The notes below the pieces were generated by a model. The model searched no databases, was not told the origin of the DNA, and was given only the letters and a program-made list of their open reading frames with translations. A program made the position numbers and the translations under genes. Of a DNA stretch of 42,700 nucleotides, positions 34,343 to 42,700 are shown one piece after another. This stretch comes from Bacteroidota bacterium. Lineage in GTDB: Bacteria > Bacteroidota > Bacteroidia > Cytophagales > Cyclobacteriaceae. Positions within the stretch are counted from its first letter, which is position 1; each line of letters starts with the position of its first letter. Location: NCBI GenBank assembly GCA_018266395.1, contig JAFEAM010000005.1, positions 149,151-191,850 of the forward strand. Direction: 5' to 3'.

Positions 34343-35935
34343 TCAGATCTTTCTTACCGTTGCCTCCTCCAGATCAAGCTCGTACTCGATCTTTCTTAGA
34401 ATTTCGTCGCTGAATTCATTGTTTCTCCTGAATTGTTTGATCTCCTTTCTTTCGAAGTTGATCATCTGCACCTGTATCCGGTTAAACTCATGGAAGACGG
34501 CCTCGGAATGTCCAGTCAAATCGGCAGTCAGCATTCGTTTGTTGATGTGATCAATTCGCTTCTCGTATTTAGTTTTGATGTGGTGCAAGGCATCACGCGT
34601 GGCGTCTTCCTGGGCATAGTTGGACTCTATGTGCTCTATGGCCTTGTAGGAGAGCTGAATTCTTAGTTTCTGTTCTTCCTCTTCCAGTCGGTCCAGGTCA
34701 GGAATCTTGAATAGTCTTATAAGCAAAGGAAGTGTAAGGCCCTGTACCACCAAAGTCATAAGGATAACGCAAAATGTGATGAAGAGAATCATGCTCCTGA
34801 AAGGGAATGGGTCTCCGTTGGCCAGGGAAAGCGGGAGTGACAAAGCCGCCGCAAGCGAGACCACGCCACGCATGCCGCTCCATCCTGCAAGCACGACTAC
34901 CTTCCAGTGCGGACTTGTTTCCGTATTTCTGATTCTTTTCGAAAGAATTCTGGGAAGGTAGGCGCCGGGAAACATCCAGAGCATGCGAATGACAATCACC
35001 AGCACACTAAACCCGATGCCCAGCAATATGGCTTCAGGCAAAGTGAACCCATCCAGATCTCTAATAATCTGCGGCAACTGGAGCCCGATCAGAATGAAGA
35101 CCACGCCGTTGAGAATAAAGATGAGGGCATCCCATACGTTGATGGCCTGGATACGGGTGCGGTAATCAAAGATCTCGTCCGCGCGCCAGGACAGGAATAG
35201 TCCGGCAGTCACAACAGACAGCACACCGGAGTAATGAAAGTATTCTGCTGCGAGATAACAAATGTAGGGTGAAATCAGGGTAAGCGCGGTATCCACACTG
35301 GGTGAGGTGGGCAGGAAGCGATGGATAACGTAAAGGACATGTGCAACCACCAATCCAATGATGATACCCATGATCGAGACAACAACAAATTGTCCGGTGG
35401 CCTGTGAGAACGAAAATGTTCCCGTGGTAATGGCTGCAATTGCAAAACGATAAATGATCAAGCTGGATGCATCGTTGATCAGGCTTTCTCCTTCAAGGAT
35501 CGTTGACAGCCGCCTCGGAACTTTCAGGCTCTGCATGACCGATGTGGCTGCAACCGCATCGGGAGGCGAGATGATGCCGCCAAGCAGGAACCCCAGTGCA
35601 AGCGTGAACCCTGGCATGGTGTGAACTGAAATGTAGGCCACAACAGTTGAGGTGAAAATAACGAGCCCGAAGGCCAGCAGCAATATCGAGCGTTTCCATT
35701 TCCAGAATTCCTTCCATGCTGTTTGCCAGGCGGCTGCATAAAGAAGGGGTGGGAGAAAGATGAAAAATACCACATCCGGATTCATTTCAATGACAGGCAT
35801 ACCGGGAATAAGCCAGATGACCAGGCCTGCCAGAACCAGCAGTACAGGATATGAAACCCTTATTTTCTCTGCCAGTACGTGAAGCAGGATAACAAATGTG
35901 AGCAGCGATAGAAATACAATCAGTTGTCCAGTCAT
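34343..35935 (-). CDS. Na+/H+ antiporter, CPA1 family
   Basis: 530 residues. About 12 membrane segments with FFIFLPPLLYAAAW, GGIISPPDAVAATSV and EGESLINDASSLIIYR, the conserved ion-site segments with their acidic residues, followed by a charged cytoplasmic tail (about 420-530) with coiled-coil character. It exchanges Na+ (or K+) for H+. Last gene of the run fabH, small protein, S41 peptidase, hydrolase, antiporter; its ATG follows the hydrolase TGA with no gap. Confidence 0.92.
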   Translation of the reverse strand: MTGQLIVFLSLLTFVILLHVLAEKIRVSYPVLLVLAGLVIWLIPGMPVIEMNPDVVFFIFLPPLLYAAAWQTAWKEFWKWKRSILLLAFGLVIFTSTVVAYISVHTMPGFTLALGFLLGGIISPPDAVAATSVMQSLKVPRRLSTILEGESLINDASSLIIYRFAIAAITTGTFSFSQATGQFVVVSIMGIIIGLVVAHVLYVIHRFLPTSPSVDTALTLISPYICYLAAEYFHYSGVLSVVTAGLFLSWRADEIFDYRTRIQAINVWDALIFILNGVVFILIGLQLPQIIRDLDGFTLPEAILLGIGFSVLVIVIRMLWMFPGAYLPRILSKRIRNTETSPHWKVVVLAGWSGMRGVVSLAAALSLPLSLANGDPFPFRSMILFITFCVILMTLVVQGLTLPLLIRLFKIPDLDRLEEEEQKLRIQLSYKAIEHIESNYAQEDATRDALHHIKTKYEKRIDHINKRMLTADLTGHSEAVFHEFNRIQVQMINFERKEIKQFRRNNEFSDEILRKIEYELDLEEATVRKI

Positions 35936-36823
35936 TCAGTTTGCTTTATTTCTGAGCTCCTTCAGCATGTCCATCACAGCCTGTTGAATAAGCTCTGGAT
36001 TCGTCCATGGCACAAAATGATTCATCCCGTCTTTCATGCGTACATCAACTTCGGAATGCAACATCATTCTGCGCGCAAAGTCTGCATTTCCGGGCGACAC
36101 AAGTTCATCCTTGTCCCCCTGAATAACAATGGTTGGCTTGGTGATGTTTTTCCAGAGAGGTAGCATTTCCTGCAATTCTGGTTTAAGATGATAGATCTCA
36201 TCGTTCGAGGCCCTGATTGACCGCGGCAGCATCCACCTTAGAAAAGGAGTAGCGAAGGGATATCTGAACCATTCGTCGGGTTCAAGGTCAGGGTCAATGC
36301 TGGGCGCAACCATGATTAGCCCGTCAATCAGCTGAGGGTAGTCCATCGCCATCCGGGCGATGAGTGGCCCTCCCAGTGAATGGCCGACTAGTATAATTGG
36401 GCCACGCCTATGCGCCTGGAGAACCGGTTTCAGGAGAGCAGCCTGCCTGGACAAGGAGGGCTCGGCTAATCCGAAGTTGCTTGAACCAAATCCTGGACGA
36501 TCGACTGAGATCAGCTGAGCTTTGGTCACCAATGCGGTATCACCCATAAACCGGATGAAGTCGCCAAGGGAGCCCGGGGAACCATGAACGAAAACGATGA
36601 GCGGGAGACTGTCAACTCCAACAGTCAGGTAGTTTATCACCCGATATCCTTCCCTGATCTGGTGGAGGGTTCCCTTGTACGGTTTGTCTTTGAAATAAGC
36701 CTCAAGTTCCGATTTGCTCATCCGGAACTGCATGCAGCCATCCAACAGAAAAGTCATGGCCACTACCGAAATGAATAGCCAAAGGAGTGGGCGCCATTTT
36801 TTCCACGCTGACGTCCGCGCCAT
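35936..36823 (-). CDS. Alpha/beta hydrolase, membrane-anchored or lipoprotein
   Basis: 295 residues. N-terminal hydrophobic segment (12-29) ending FLLDGC, which could be a lipobox (Cys30) or a signal anchor, so the enzyme probably works in the periplasm. Catalytic features: oxyanion loop VHGSPGS (79-85), nucleophile elbow GHSLGG (Ser149), acid GDKDELV (Asp239) and MNHFVPW (His269). The substrate is not evident; ester or peptide bonds are possible. Four bases after the S41 peptidase gene and directly abutting the antiporter gene. Confidence 0.88.
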   Translation of the reverse strand: MARTSAWKKWRPLLWLFISVVAMTFLLDGCMQFRMSKSELEAYFKDKPYKGTLHQIREGYRVINYLTVGVDSLPLIVFVHGSPGSLGDFIRFMGDTALVTKAQLISVDRPGFGSSNFGLAEPSLSRQAALLKPVLQAHRRGPIILVGHSLGGPLIARMAMDYPQLIDGLIMVAPSIDPDLEPDEWFRYPFATPFLRWMLPRSIRASNDEIYHLKPELQEMLPLWKNITKPTIVIQGDKDELVSPGNADFARRMMLHSEVDVRMKDGMNHFVPWTNPELIQQAVMDMLKELRNKAN

Positions 36824-36827
36824 GAGA

Positions 36828-38474
36828 TCAAAGATTAAGGATCTTACGGTATTGGGGGAGATTGTTCAGCACTTCGAGCGACTTCCTGATTTCTTCATCC
36901 TGTTTAAAGGAGACTTCCACTTCGCCCTTTTCAAAATAGTAGCGTGAAACAATGTCCTCTTCCAGCAAGGACTTGATTTGAGCCTTGTAGGTGATCAGGT
37001 CGTTCTTGCGGTTTTCGTTTATCCGCGACTGGATTTGGTCAATCGATCCCTTGAGGTCATCATAGAATCTTTCTGCCTTCGCCTCGCGGATGAGTTGCGC
37101 CAATTGAATTTCTGCTGGCGACCGGTAGTTGTATTTCTTGTCTTTCATCCACTGGACAAACTCGTTGTATTCGGCATCGGTCAGAGAAAATTCACGAGCC
37201 GCAGCAATGCCCGGATGGCGGGCAGCATACTGGGTTGCATAGTCGAAAATGAATCCGGCGGAATATAACACCTGCGTGATGGAGGAAGCCTCCGGGGCAG
37301 GAACAGAGATATCAGGATCGATGCCTCCGCCATCATATACCGTCCTGCCGTGTGTGGTCTTGAATGCCTTCTTGAGTGAATCCGGTATCGATCCCACGCT
37401 GCCGTCTTCTCGTCGATGCTCATAATCAAGTACCTGTATGCAACGGCCTGTAGGGGTATAATATTTTGCTGTGGTGATTTTGACCTGGCTGTTGTAACTC
37501 AAGGGCGTACTCACCTGCACGAGACCTTTGCCATAAGATTTTTCACCAATCACCACTGCGCGGTCATAGTCTTGTAAGGTTCCTGCCACGATCTCGGAAG
37601 CGGATGCACTGCCGCGGTTGATCAGCACGGCAACCGGCAGGTCAAGGTCAACAGGCGCACCAGGCGTTTCATAATTCTTGTTGCTTTCCGCTCTCTTGCC
37701 CCGGGTGCTCACTACCTGTTTTCCTTTCGGGAGAAAAATGTTGCAGATGTTAACTGCCTCATCCAATAGACCACCGGGGTTGCCCCTCAGATCGAGGATG
37801 ATTCCTTGCGCGCCTTTCTCTTTCAGTGCGGTGACCGCGTTCTTCACGCCCTTGCCTGCTTCCATCGTAAAGTCTGTCAGTTGTACATAGCCAATGGTGG
37901 GAGAGACCATCCCAAAGTAGGGCACGTTGTTGACTTTGATCTGTTCCCTCTTGAATGACAAGACAAGGGGATCTTTTGCGCCATATCGCTTCACCGTGAG
38001 GGTGACGGTGGTGCCTACCTGTCCTCTCATCAGAAGGTTGGCTTCCTCCATTGTGATTCTGGACAGTTCGACCTCATCCATTTTGATAATTTCATCACCG
38101 ATCTTCAGTCCTCCTTTGCTGGCAGGAAAACCGTCGTAGACCATGGTGACCACTGTCCTTTTGCCTATTTCACGGGTAACCGCACCGATGCCTCCGTACT
38201 GCCCGGTCTTGTACATGGTCTGAAAGTTCTCGATCTCGTCCTCGGGAATGTAGTTGGTATAGGGATCCAGGGACCCCAGCATCGCATCAATGCCGGTGCG
38301 TACCAGTTTGTTGGGGTTGATGTCGTCAACGTAATAAGTGTTGACCTCCTTGAACAGGGCTGCAAAAATCTCCAGGTTGCGGGCGATCTCAAAATACCGA
38401 TCGGCCGGAGGAGTGAAGGACAAAAGAGTGATTCCCAACACCACAGCAACCAGACCCAACAGGAATTTCTTCAT
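36828..38474 (-). CDS. S41-family C-terminal processing peptidase
   Basis: 548 residues. N-terminal signal or anchor (1-21), N-terminal helical domain, PDZ domain (about 85-165, with YGGIGAVT and GLKIGDEIIKMD), then the peptidase core: DLRGNPGGLLDEAV, GSASASEI with Ser291, and GEKSYGKGLVQ with Lys316, the 25-residue Ser-Lys spacing of the family's catalytic dyad. It cleaves exported proteins near their C-termini in the periplasm. The C-terminal third (about 390-548) is mostly helical and charged. 101 bases separate it from the small gene upstream. Confidence 0.94.
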   Translation of the reverse strand: MKKFLLGLVAVVLGITLLSFTPPADRYFEIARNLEIFAALFKEVNTYYVDDINPNKLVRTGIDAMLGSLDPYTNYIPEDEIENFQTMYKTGQYGGIGAVTREIGKRTVVTMVYDGFPASKGGLKIGDEIIKMDEVELSRITMEEANLLMRGQVGTTVTLTVKRYGAKDPLVLSFKREQIKVNNVPYFGMVSPTIGYVQLTDFTMEAGKGVKNAVTALKEKGAQGIILDLRGNPGGLLDEAVNICNIFLPKGKQVVSTRGKRAESNKNYETPGAPVDLDLPVAVLINRGSASASEIVAGTLQDYDRAVVIGEKSYGKGLVQVSTPLSYNSQVKITTAKYYTPTGRCIQVLDYEHRREDGSVGSIPDSLKKAFKTTHGRTVYDGGGIDPDISVPAPEASSITQVLYSAGFIFDYATQYAARHPGIAAAREFSLTDAEYNEFVQWMKDKKYNYRSPAEIQLAQLIREAKAERFYDDLKGSIDQIQSRINENRKNDLITYKAQIKSLLEEDIVSRYYFEKGEVEVSFKQDEEIRKSLEVLNNLPQYRKILNL

Positions 38475-38575
38475 TGACGAAAGTTAATAAGTATTATGAA
38501 AACGGAGGACTGATGCCAAAAGTTCGGAAATCCCCTCGGAGGGATAACGACAAATATCTGCAGGTGTTGCCCGTA

Positions 38576-38800
38576 TCAGAATTTATCCGGGATCTGGATG
38601 ATCCGGATGACAATCTCGTGGGGATCCCCGTCCTTGTCCAGCAGGCTGAATTTTACCATCGGGTTGTCCCGTTTGATATTGCTTTCAACGTTCACCACCT
38701 TGTTATCCTGGAGATGCTTCTGTATGTCTTGCTGCAGGATAAAGAGCGCGTTTGCGAAGTCAACTTCCAGTGGACTGGGGTTGTAATCTGCAGTCTTCAT
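38576..38800 (-). CDS. Small conserved-looking protein downstream of fabH, unknown function
   Basis: 74 residues, acidic N-terminal helix (PLEVDFANALFILQQDIQKH) followed by a beta-rich end (MVKFSLLDKDGDPHEIVIRI), soluble and without a signal peptide. I do not recognise the family. Support for being real: a good AGGAAG ribosome site (38804-38809) three bases before the ATG, a 12-base gap after fabH, and the same strand as the whole run. It could belong to the fabH transcript; a role in fatty acid synthesis is not shown. Confidence 0.68.
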   Translation of the reverse strand: MKTADYNPSPLEVDFANALFILQQDIQKHLQDNKVVNVESNIKRDNPMVKFSLLDKDGDPHEIVIRIIQIPDKF

Positions 38801-38812
38801 ATGCTTCCTGTT

Positions 38813-39811
38813 TTACCAGCGGATTAATGCGGAGGCCCATGTGAAGCCACTGCCAAATGCCGCCAGACAAATTACGTCATTTTCTTTCACTCTACCCTCG
38901 GCCCAGGCTTCACTGAGTGCAATGGGAATGGAAGCGGCGGTCGTGTTGCCGTAGCGCATGATGTTGTTGTAAACCTGGTCGTCGCGCAAAGCCATCTTCT
39001 CCTGAATAAACTGGCTGATCCTGAGGTTGGCCTGGTGAGGAACGAGCAAACTGATGTCCTCTTTCGACATATGGTTGGCCTTCAGGGCCTCATTGATGAC
39101 CTCCATAAACCGGACGACGGCATGCTTGAAAACCTGGTTGCCATTCATTACCACTTTGTAAGTAGTGGTATCAAGTATCTGCTCCGGCTGTCGCTCTTCA
39201 CGAGGTCTGCTGCTGCCAGGATCTTTCACATACAATTCCTCTGCAAATCTTCCGTCAGAATGCAGGTGGGTGGATAACAGTCCGGGCTTTTCCGAAGGAA
39301 CCAGAACAGCCGCGCCGGCACCGTCTCCGAAAATGACAGATACATTTCGTCCCCGTGTGGTGACATCCAGCGCGGTTGATTGTATCTCAGCTCCAATGAC
39401 AAGAACATTTTTGTACATGCCGGACTTGATGAACTGATCAGCAGTACTGAGGGCATAGATGAATCCGGAGCATGCGTTGCGAATATCCATGGCCGCGATG
39501 CCCTCAAGCCCCAGTTCGCGTTGGAGCAATACACCAGATCCGGGGAAGAAGTAATCTGGCGTGATGGTGGCAAATACAATGAAGTCAATGTCCTTTTCAG
39601 TCATGTGGGCCCGCTGAAGCGCCATCCGCGTGGCTTTGGCCGCCATTCCCGCAACAGTATCCTTGGTAGGGTCCACCCACCGCCGTTCACGAATGCCGGT
39701 ACGCTCAATGATCCAGTCATTGGTGGTATCCATTACAGATGTGAGGTACTCATTGGTGATTACATTATCCGGCACATAATGACCCAACCCTGCTATTCTT
39801 GAATACGGCAT
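38813..39811 (-). CDS. fabH: 3-oxoacyl-ACP synthase III (KAS III)
   Basis: 332 residues, thiolase fold. Catalytic triad all present: Cys114 (DIRNACSGFIYAL), His259 (VPHQANLRI) and Asn289 (YGNTTAAS); GDGAGAAVL is the usual glycine-rich turn. It starts fatty acid chains by joining acyl-CoA to malonyl-ACP. An insert of about 15 residues with charged and proline residues (DPGSSRPREERQPEQ, about 197-211) lies before the histidine compared with the E. coli numbering. No plsX or rpmF adjoins, and the gene's upstream neighbour is divergent, so it is the first gene of its run. Confidence 0.95.
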   Translation of the reverse strand: MPYSRIAGLGHYVPDNVITNEYLTSVMDTTNDWIIERTGIRERRWVDPTKDTVAGMAAKATRMALQRAHMTEKDIDFIVFATITPDYFFPGSGVLLQRELGLEGIAAMDIRNACSGFIYALSTADQFIKSGMYKNVLVIGAEIQSTALDVTTRGRNVSVIFGDGAGAAVLVPSEKPGLLSTHLHSDGRFAEELYVKDPGSSRPREERQPEQILDTTTYKVVMNGNQVFKHAVVRFMEVINEALKANHMSKEDISLLVPHQANLRISQFIQEKMALRDDQVYNNIMRYGNTTAASIPIALSEAWAEGRVKENDVICLAAFGSGFTWASALIRW

Positions 39812-39918
39812 AAAGGAATTCTTAATGAACGAACCGCTAAATTAATGAATTGCGCCTGAATGCTAACGGATGACCGTAAGGTGAATGCAACCAATGGGAA
39901 TTTTGTTATCTTTTGAAA

Positions 39919-40335
39919 ATGAAGGCTGCATTAACGATAGCGTTCCTTCTTATACTTCCGTTTGCAGTGGTTGCCCAGGTGATGCTCCGTAATGAATTTA
40001 TTATCGGGAAGGACCATAAGATCCATAACAAAGGGTTATCGATCGTGGCTATTAATCTGGATCGGCATGCCAACATGAACATGCTCGTTAACGGCAGAGG
40101 AGGTAAATCACTTGTGATTGACGTGCAGGCGATCCGGCATCCAAGGAGCAATTATTCTTATCGGGAACTGGCCACCAGGATTTATACTCCCGGGGCATCC
40201 TATCGACCCATTCAGGACCCCGTTCCAGCGTTTCTTCTTCAGGAGCCCCCGCGTGTCAAATTTCCCAGGCGTTATGCCTACAGCAGATACGGGATGATCA
40301 AAGCACTACATTCACAATCTTTCCAGGAACGATAA
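39919..40335 (+). CDS. Exported protein of unknown function
   Basis: 138 residues from ATG 39919 (a TTG six bases earlier is in frame). Clear signal peptide (LTIAFLLILPFAVVAQ). The mature part is basic, with many Arg, His and Tyr, and ends in a proline-rich stretch (YTPGASYRPIQDPVPAFLLQ). No domain recognised and no membrane segment after the signal, so periplasmic or secreted. TTTG of a TANNNTTTG-like box ends three bases before the ATG. The last 38 bases overlap the convergent leuS gene. The signal peptide argues for a real gene, but it may be lineage-specific. Confidence 0.65.
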   Translation: MKAALTIAFLLILPFAVVAQVMLRNEFIIGKDHKIHNKGLSIVAINLDRHANMNMLVNGRGGKSLVIDVQAIRHPRSNYSYRELATRIYTPGASYRPIQDPVPAFLLQEPPRVKFPRRYAYSRYGMIKALHSQSFQER

Positions 40336-42700
40336 TCACCTTTTTAGGCGGCTTGCCCTCACTCCATTTCTTTACAATCTCCGAAGCAAGGACCATTTTC
40401 TCAATGTCCTCTTTTGGCATGTCAAGTGCGAATTCCATGGTAGCGCGCACCTTGCCATTGATGGAAATGGGGTAGGCGTGAGCGGAGACCTGCAGATGGC
40501 GCTCATCATATTCAGGAAACCTGGCGCCCACAACCATTTCGGTGTGTCCGAGCATCGACCACAATTCTTCTGCTATGTGCGGCGCAAAGGGCGCCAGGGC
40601 GATGACCAGCGGTTCCAGTATGCTTCGCTTGTTGCACTTCAAGGAAGTTAACTCATTCACACAAATCATGAATTCACTCACGCAGGTGTTGAAGGAGTAG
40701 TTTTCAATATCCAGTGAGATCTTCTTCAGGGTTTTATGGAGTACACGAAGTTCATCCGGTGTCGGCGCATCGGCAGAGACCCCGAACTTTCCGCTGGCAT
40801 CATGGAAGAGGTTCCAGAAACGCTTCAGAAATTTGTAGACCCCGTCGATGCCGTTAGTATTCCAGGGCTTGGATTGCTCCAGGGGGCCGAGGAACATTTC
40901 ATACATGCGAAGGGTATCAGCACCATATTTTTCAATGATGTCGTCGGGGTTCACAACGTTATACTTGGACTTCGACATCTTTTCTATTGCCGACCCGCAC
41001 AGATACTTGCCCTCTTCAAGCACAAATTGCGCGTCAGCAAAATCGGGACGCCACTTGCGGAAGGCATCCGTATCGAGTTCAAGACCGTTCACAATGTTGA
41101 CATCCACATGGAGGGGATCGGTTTCGTATTTATCCCTGAGACCTGCGGACACAAATTGATTGGTGCCGCGAATGCGGTAAACAAACCTTGAATCTCCCGT
41201 TATCTTACCCTGATTAATCAGCTTCTTAAACGGCTCATCAAAGCTGAGATAGCCAAGATCATGTAGTACTTTCACCCACAAGCGCGAGTAGAGGAGGTGG
41301 GCCACGGCATGTTCCGAACCGCCAATATAAATATCCACCTGGTTCCAGTAATCCAAAGCTTCCCTGCCGGCAAAGGCTTTGTCATTATGGGGATCCATGT
41401 AACGGAGGAAATACCAGGCTGCTCCTGCATGGGTGGGCATTGTATTGGAGTCTCTTTTCTCACCAGGACTAAAATGAATCCAGTCCTTCAGGTTGGCCAA
41501 GGGGCCCTCACCGCTGCCGGAAGGTTTGAAGTTATTTGTGGTGGGCAATTCAAGAGGGAGTTCCTGCTCAGCCATGGCATAGGGCATGTCGTCTCTGAAC
41601 ACAACAGGAAAAGGCTCGCCCCAATAGCGCTGCCTGCTCCAACCTGCGTCGCGCATCTTGTAATTGACCTGCCGTTTGCCGATGCCCAGTTGCTCGAGCC
41701 GGTCAGCCATCACACCAATGGCATCCCGCATCACCATCCCGTTGAGGAAGTCCGAATTATCGAGGATGGCATCATAGGAAGGGTTGGCCTCTTCACCATT
41801 GTAGTTTTTCCCGATAATATTGGTGATGGGCAGTTTGAAGAACTTGGCAAACTTGTGGTCGCGCTCGTCTCCGCAAGGCACTGCCATGATGGCGCCGGTA
41901 CCGTAGCCGGCCAGCACATATTCACTGGTCCAGATCGGAATTTCTTTGTGTGTGAAGGGATGAATGGCATAAGCACCGGTAAAGCACCCCGTAATCTTCT
42001 TCACTTCTGCCATACGGTCTACTTCCGATCGACTCTCCACATAAGTAAGGTATTTCGTTACCTCGTCCTGCTGGGCAGTACTCGTGATTTCTTTCACCAT
42101 TTCATGTTCCGGTGCCACTACCATAAAGTCAACTCCAAAGAGGGTGTCCGGTCGGGTGGTGAAGACTGTCATGGAAGGGACGGTACCCTTCTCGCTCTTT
42201 ACTTTAAAGTCGATGCGTGCTCCCGTGCTTTTGCCAATCCAGTTGCGCTGGATTTCTTTCATCGAATCGCTGAAGTCGATCTCCTCCAATCCTTTGAGGA
42301 GACGGTCGGCGTACTCCGTGATACGGAGACTCCACTGGCGCATTTGTTTTTTGACTACCGGAAATCCACCACGGTAGCTTACGCCGTTGATGACTTCGTC
42401 GTTGGCCAGAACGGTTCCCAGCGCTTCGCACCAGTTTACATCTGTGTAGGCCAGGTAGGCGAGCCGGTATTGCATGAGAACTTCCTGCTGTAGTTGCGGC
42501 TTGAATGATTTCCAATCCGCTGTGGAAAAAACGTTCGATTTCGTCCCCGGCAGGGTGTACTTCGTATTAGGAAAAGGATGGTGGGCATTGCCTTCCTTTT
42601 CGAAGATTTTTACCAGGTCAGCGATGCGCTCTGCTTTTTCTTTCTTCCTGTTGAACCAACTGTCAAAAATCTGAATGAAGATCCATTGCGTCCACCGGTA
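40298..42700 (-). CDS. leuS: Leucyl-tRNA synthetase (N-terminal end outside window)
   Basis: The frame is open to base 42700; 800 residues are inside and roughly 130 N-terminal ones, including the HIGH motif, are missing. It begins within YRWTQWIFIQIFDSWF of the catalytic domain; CP1 editing domain about residues 90-300 of this fragment, with VFTTRPDTLFGVDF; class I motif EKMSKSKYNVV (KMSKS near 40967-40981); anticodon-binding and C-terminal parts to IVNVVL. It charges tRNA-Leu in the cytoplasm. An internal ATG at 42475 is not the start. The 3' end overlaps the convergent exported-protein gene. Confidence 0.97.
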   Translation of the reverse strand, partial: YRWTQWIFIQIFDSWFNRKKEKAERIADLVKIFEKEGNAHHPFPNTKYTLPGTKSNVFSTADWKSFKPQLQQEVLMQYRLAYLAYTDVNWCEALGTVLANDEVINGVSYRGGFPVVKKQMRQWSLRITEYADRLLKGLEEIDFSDSMKEIQRNWIGKSTGARIDFKVKSEKGTVPSMTVFTTRPDTLFGVDFMVVAPEHEMVKEITSTAQQDEVTKYLTYVESRSEVDRMAEVKKITGCFTGAYAIHPFTHKEIPIWTSEYVLAGYGTGAIMAVPCGDERDHKFAKFFKLPITNIIGKNYNGEEANPSYDAILDNSDFLNGMVMRDAIGVMADRLEQLGIGKRQVNYKMRDAGWSRQRYWGEPFPVVFRDDMPYAMAEQELPLELPTTNNFKPSGSGEGPLANLKDWIHFSPGEKRDSNTMPTHAGAAWYFLRYMDPHNDKAFAGREALDYWNQVDIYIGGSEHAVAHLLYSRLWVKVLHDLGYLSFDEPFKKLINQGKITGDSRFVYRIRGTNQFVSAGLRDKYETDPLHVDVNIVNGLELDTDAFRKWRPDFADAQFVLEEGKYLCGSAIEKMSKSKYNVVNPDDIIEKYGADTLRMYEMFLGPLEQSKPWNTNGIDGVYKFLKRFWNLFHDASGKFGVSADAPTPDELRVLHKTLKKISLDIENYSFNTCVSEFMICVNELTSLKCNKRSILEPLVIALAPFAPHIAEELWSMLGHTEMVVGARFPEYDERHLQVSAHAYPISINGKVRATMEFALDMPKEDIEKMVLASEIVKKWSEGKPPKKVIIVPGKIVNVVL

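Noticed and set aside
41297..42493. 398-residue plus-strand frame opposite leuS
   Set aside because: It is the antisense shadow of a conserved gene; no recognisable motif.

Overview
The window reads as a chromosomal stretch of a member of the Bacteroidota, most likely a pigmented Cytophagales-type bacterium. The grounds are a FtsX/MacB-type permease ending in SLRYE, a type III glutamine synthetase, an Asp-box (BNR) repeat protein, an OmpR-type two-component pair, promoters of the Bacteroidota form TTG-N20-TANNTTTG, and a cobalamin-type MerR regulator next to an ECF sigma factor and carotenoid genes. I see no tRNA, rRNA, CRISPR array, transposase or prophage gene. The gene content is core and metabolic rather than accessory.

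Left part (1-8505): the 3' end of an ABC permease is followed by an 818-base gene-free stretch. It holds eight degenerate copies of a 42-43 bp tandem repeat, bracketed by a GTTCAAGG-type repeat. Then come a secreted 11-Asp-box protein and a minus-strand operon of photolyase, SRPBCC protein, beta-carotene hydroxylase and lycopene cyclase.

Middle (8506-19271): a response regulator/histidine kinase pair, an MFS transporter, a glutaminyl cyclase lipoprotein, a methyltransferase and a porin separate that operon from the second carotenoid block. The second block runs on the minus strand as MerR/B12 regulator, ECF sigma factor, crtI, crtB, idi. Together the two blocks supply IPP/DMAPP isomerisation, phytoene synthesis, desaturation, cyclisation and 3-hydroxylation, which is consistent with zeaxanthin as end product. 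crtE and a ketolase are not in the window. The sigma gene has a good promoter, and a perfect palindrome (TGTTTAA-N4-TTAAACA) sits just downstream of its -7 box. I infer that this is the operator of the light-sensing CarH/LitR-like regulator.

Right part (19272-42700): a ligase-associated-type DEXH helicase and a PdeM-type phosphoesterase are separated by a PiT phosphate transporter, and no ligase or exonuclease gene lies between them. Then follow a CapA-like protein, an outer-membrane protein, an amidohydrolase lipoprotein, TerB, a head-GIN (DUF2807) protein, a sterol-desaturase-family protein, PAP2, glutamine synthetase III and an M28 peptidase. A minus-strand operon follows (fabH, small protein, S41 peptidase, alpha/beta hydrolase, Na+/H+ antiporter). 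The window ends with an unknown secreted protein and most of leuS.

The packing is tight, with several convergent genes overlapping at their ends. I do not see an unmistakably new multi-gene system. The most unusual signals are the 42-43 bp array, the putative CarH operator with related half-sites at other light genes, and three genes with TANNTTTG exactly five bases before the chosen start codon, which suggests leaderless mRNAs.
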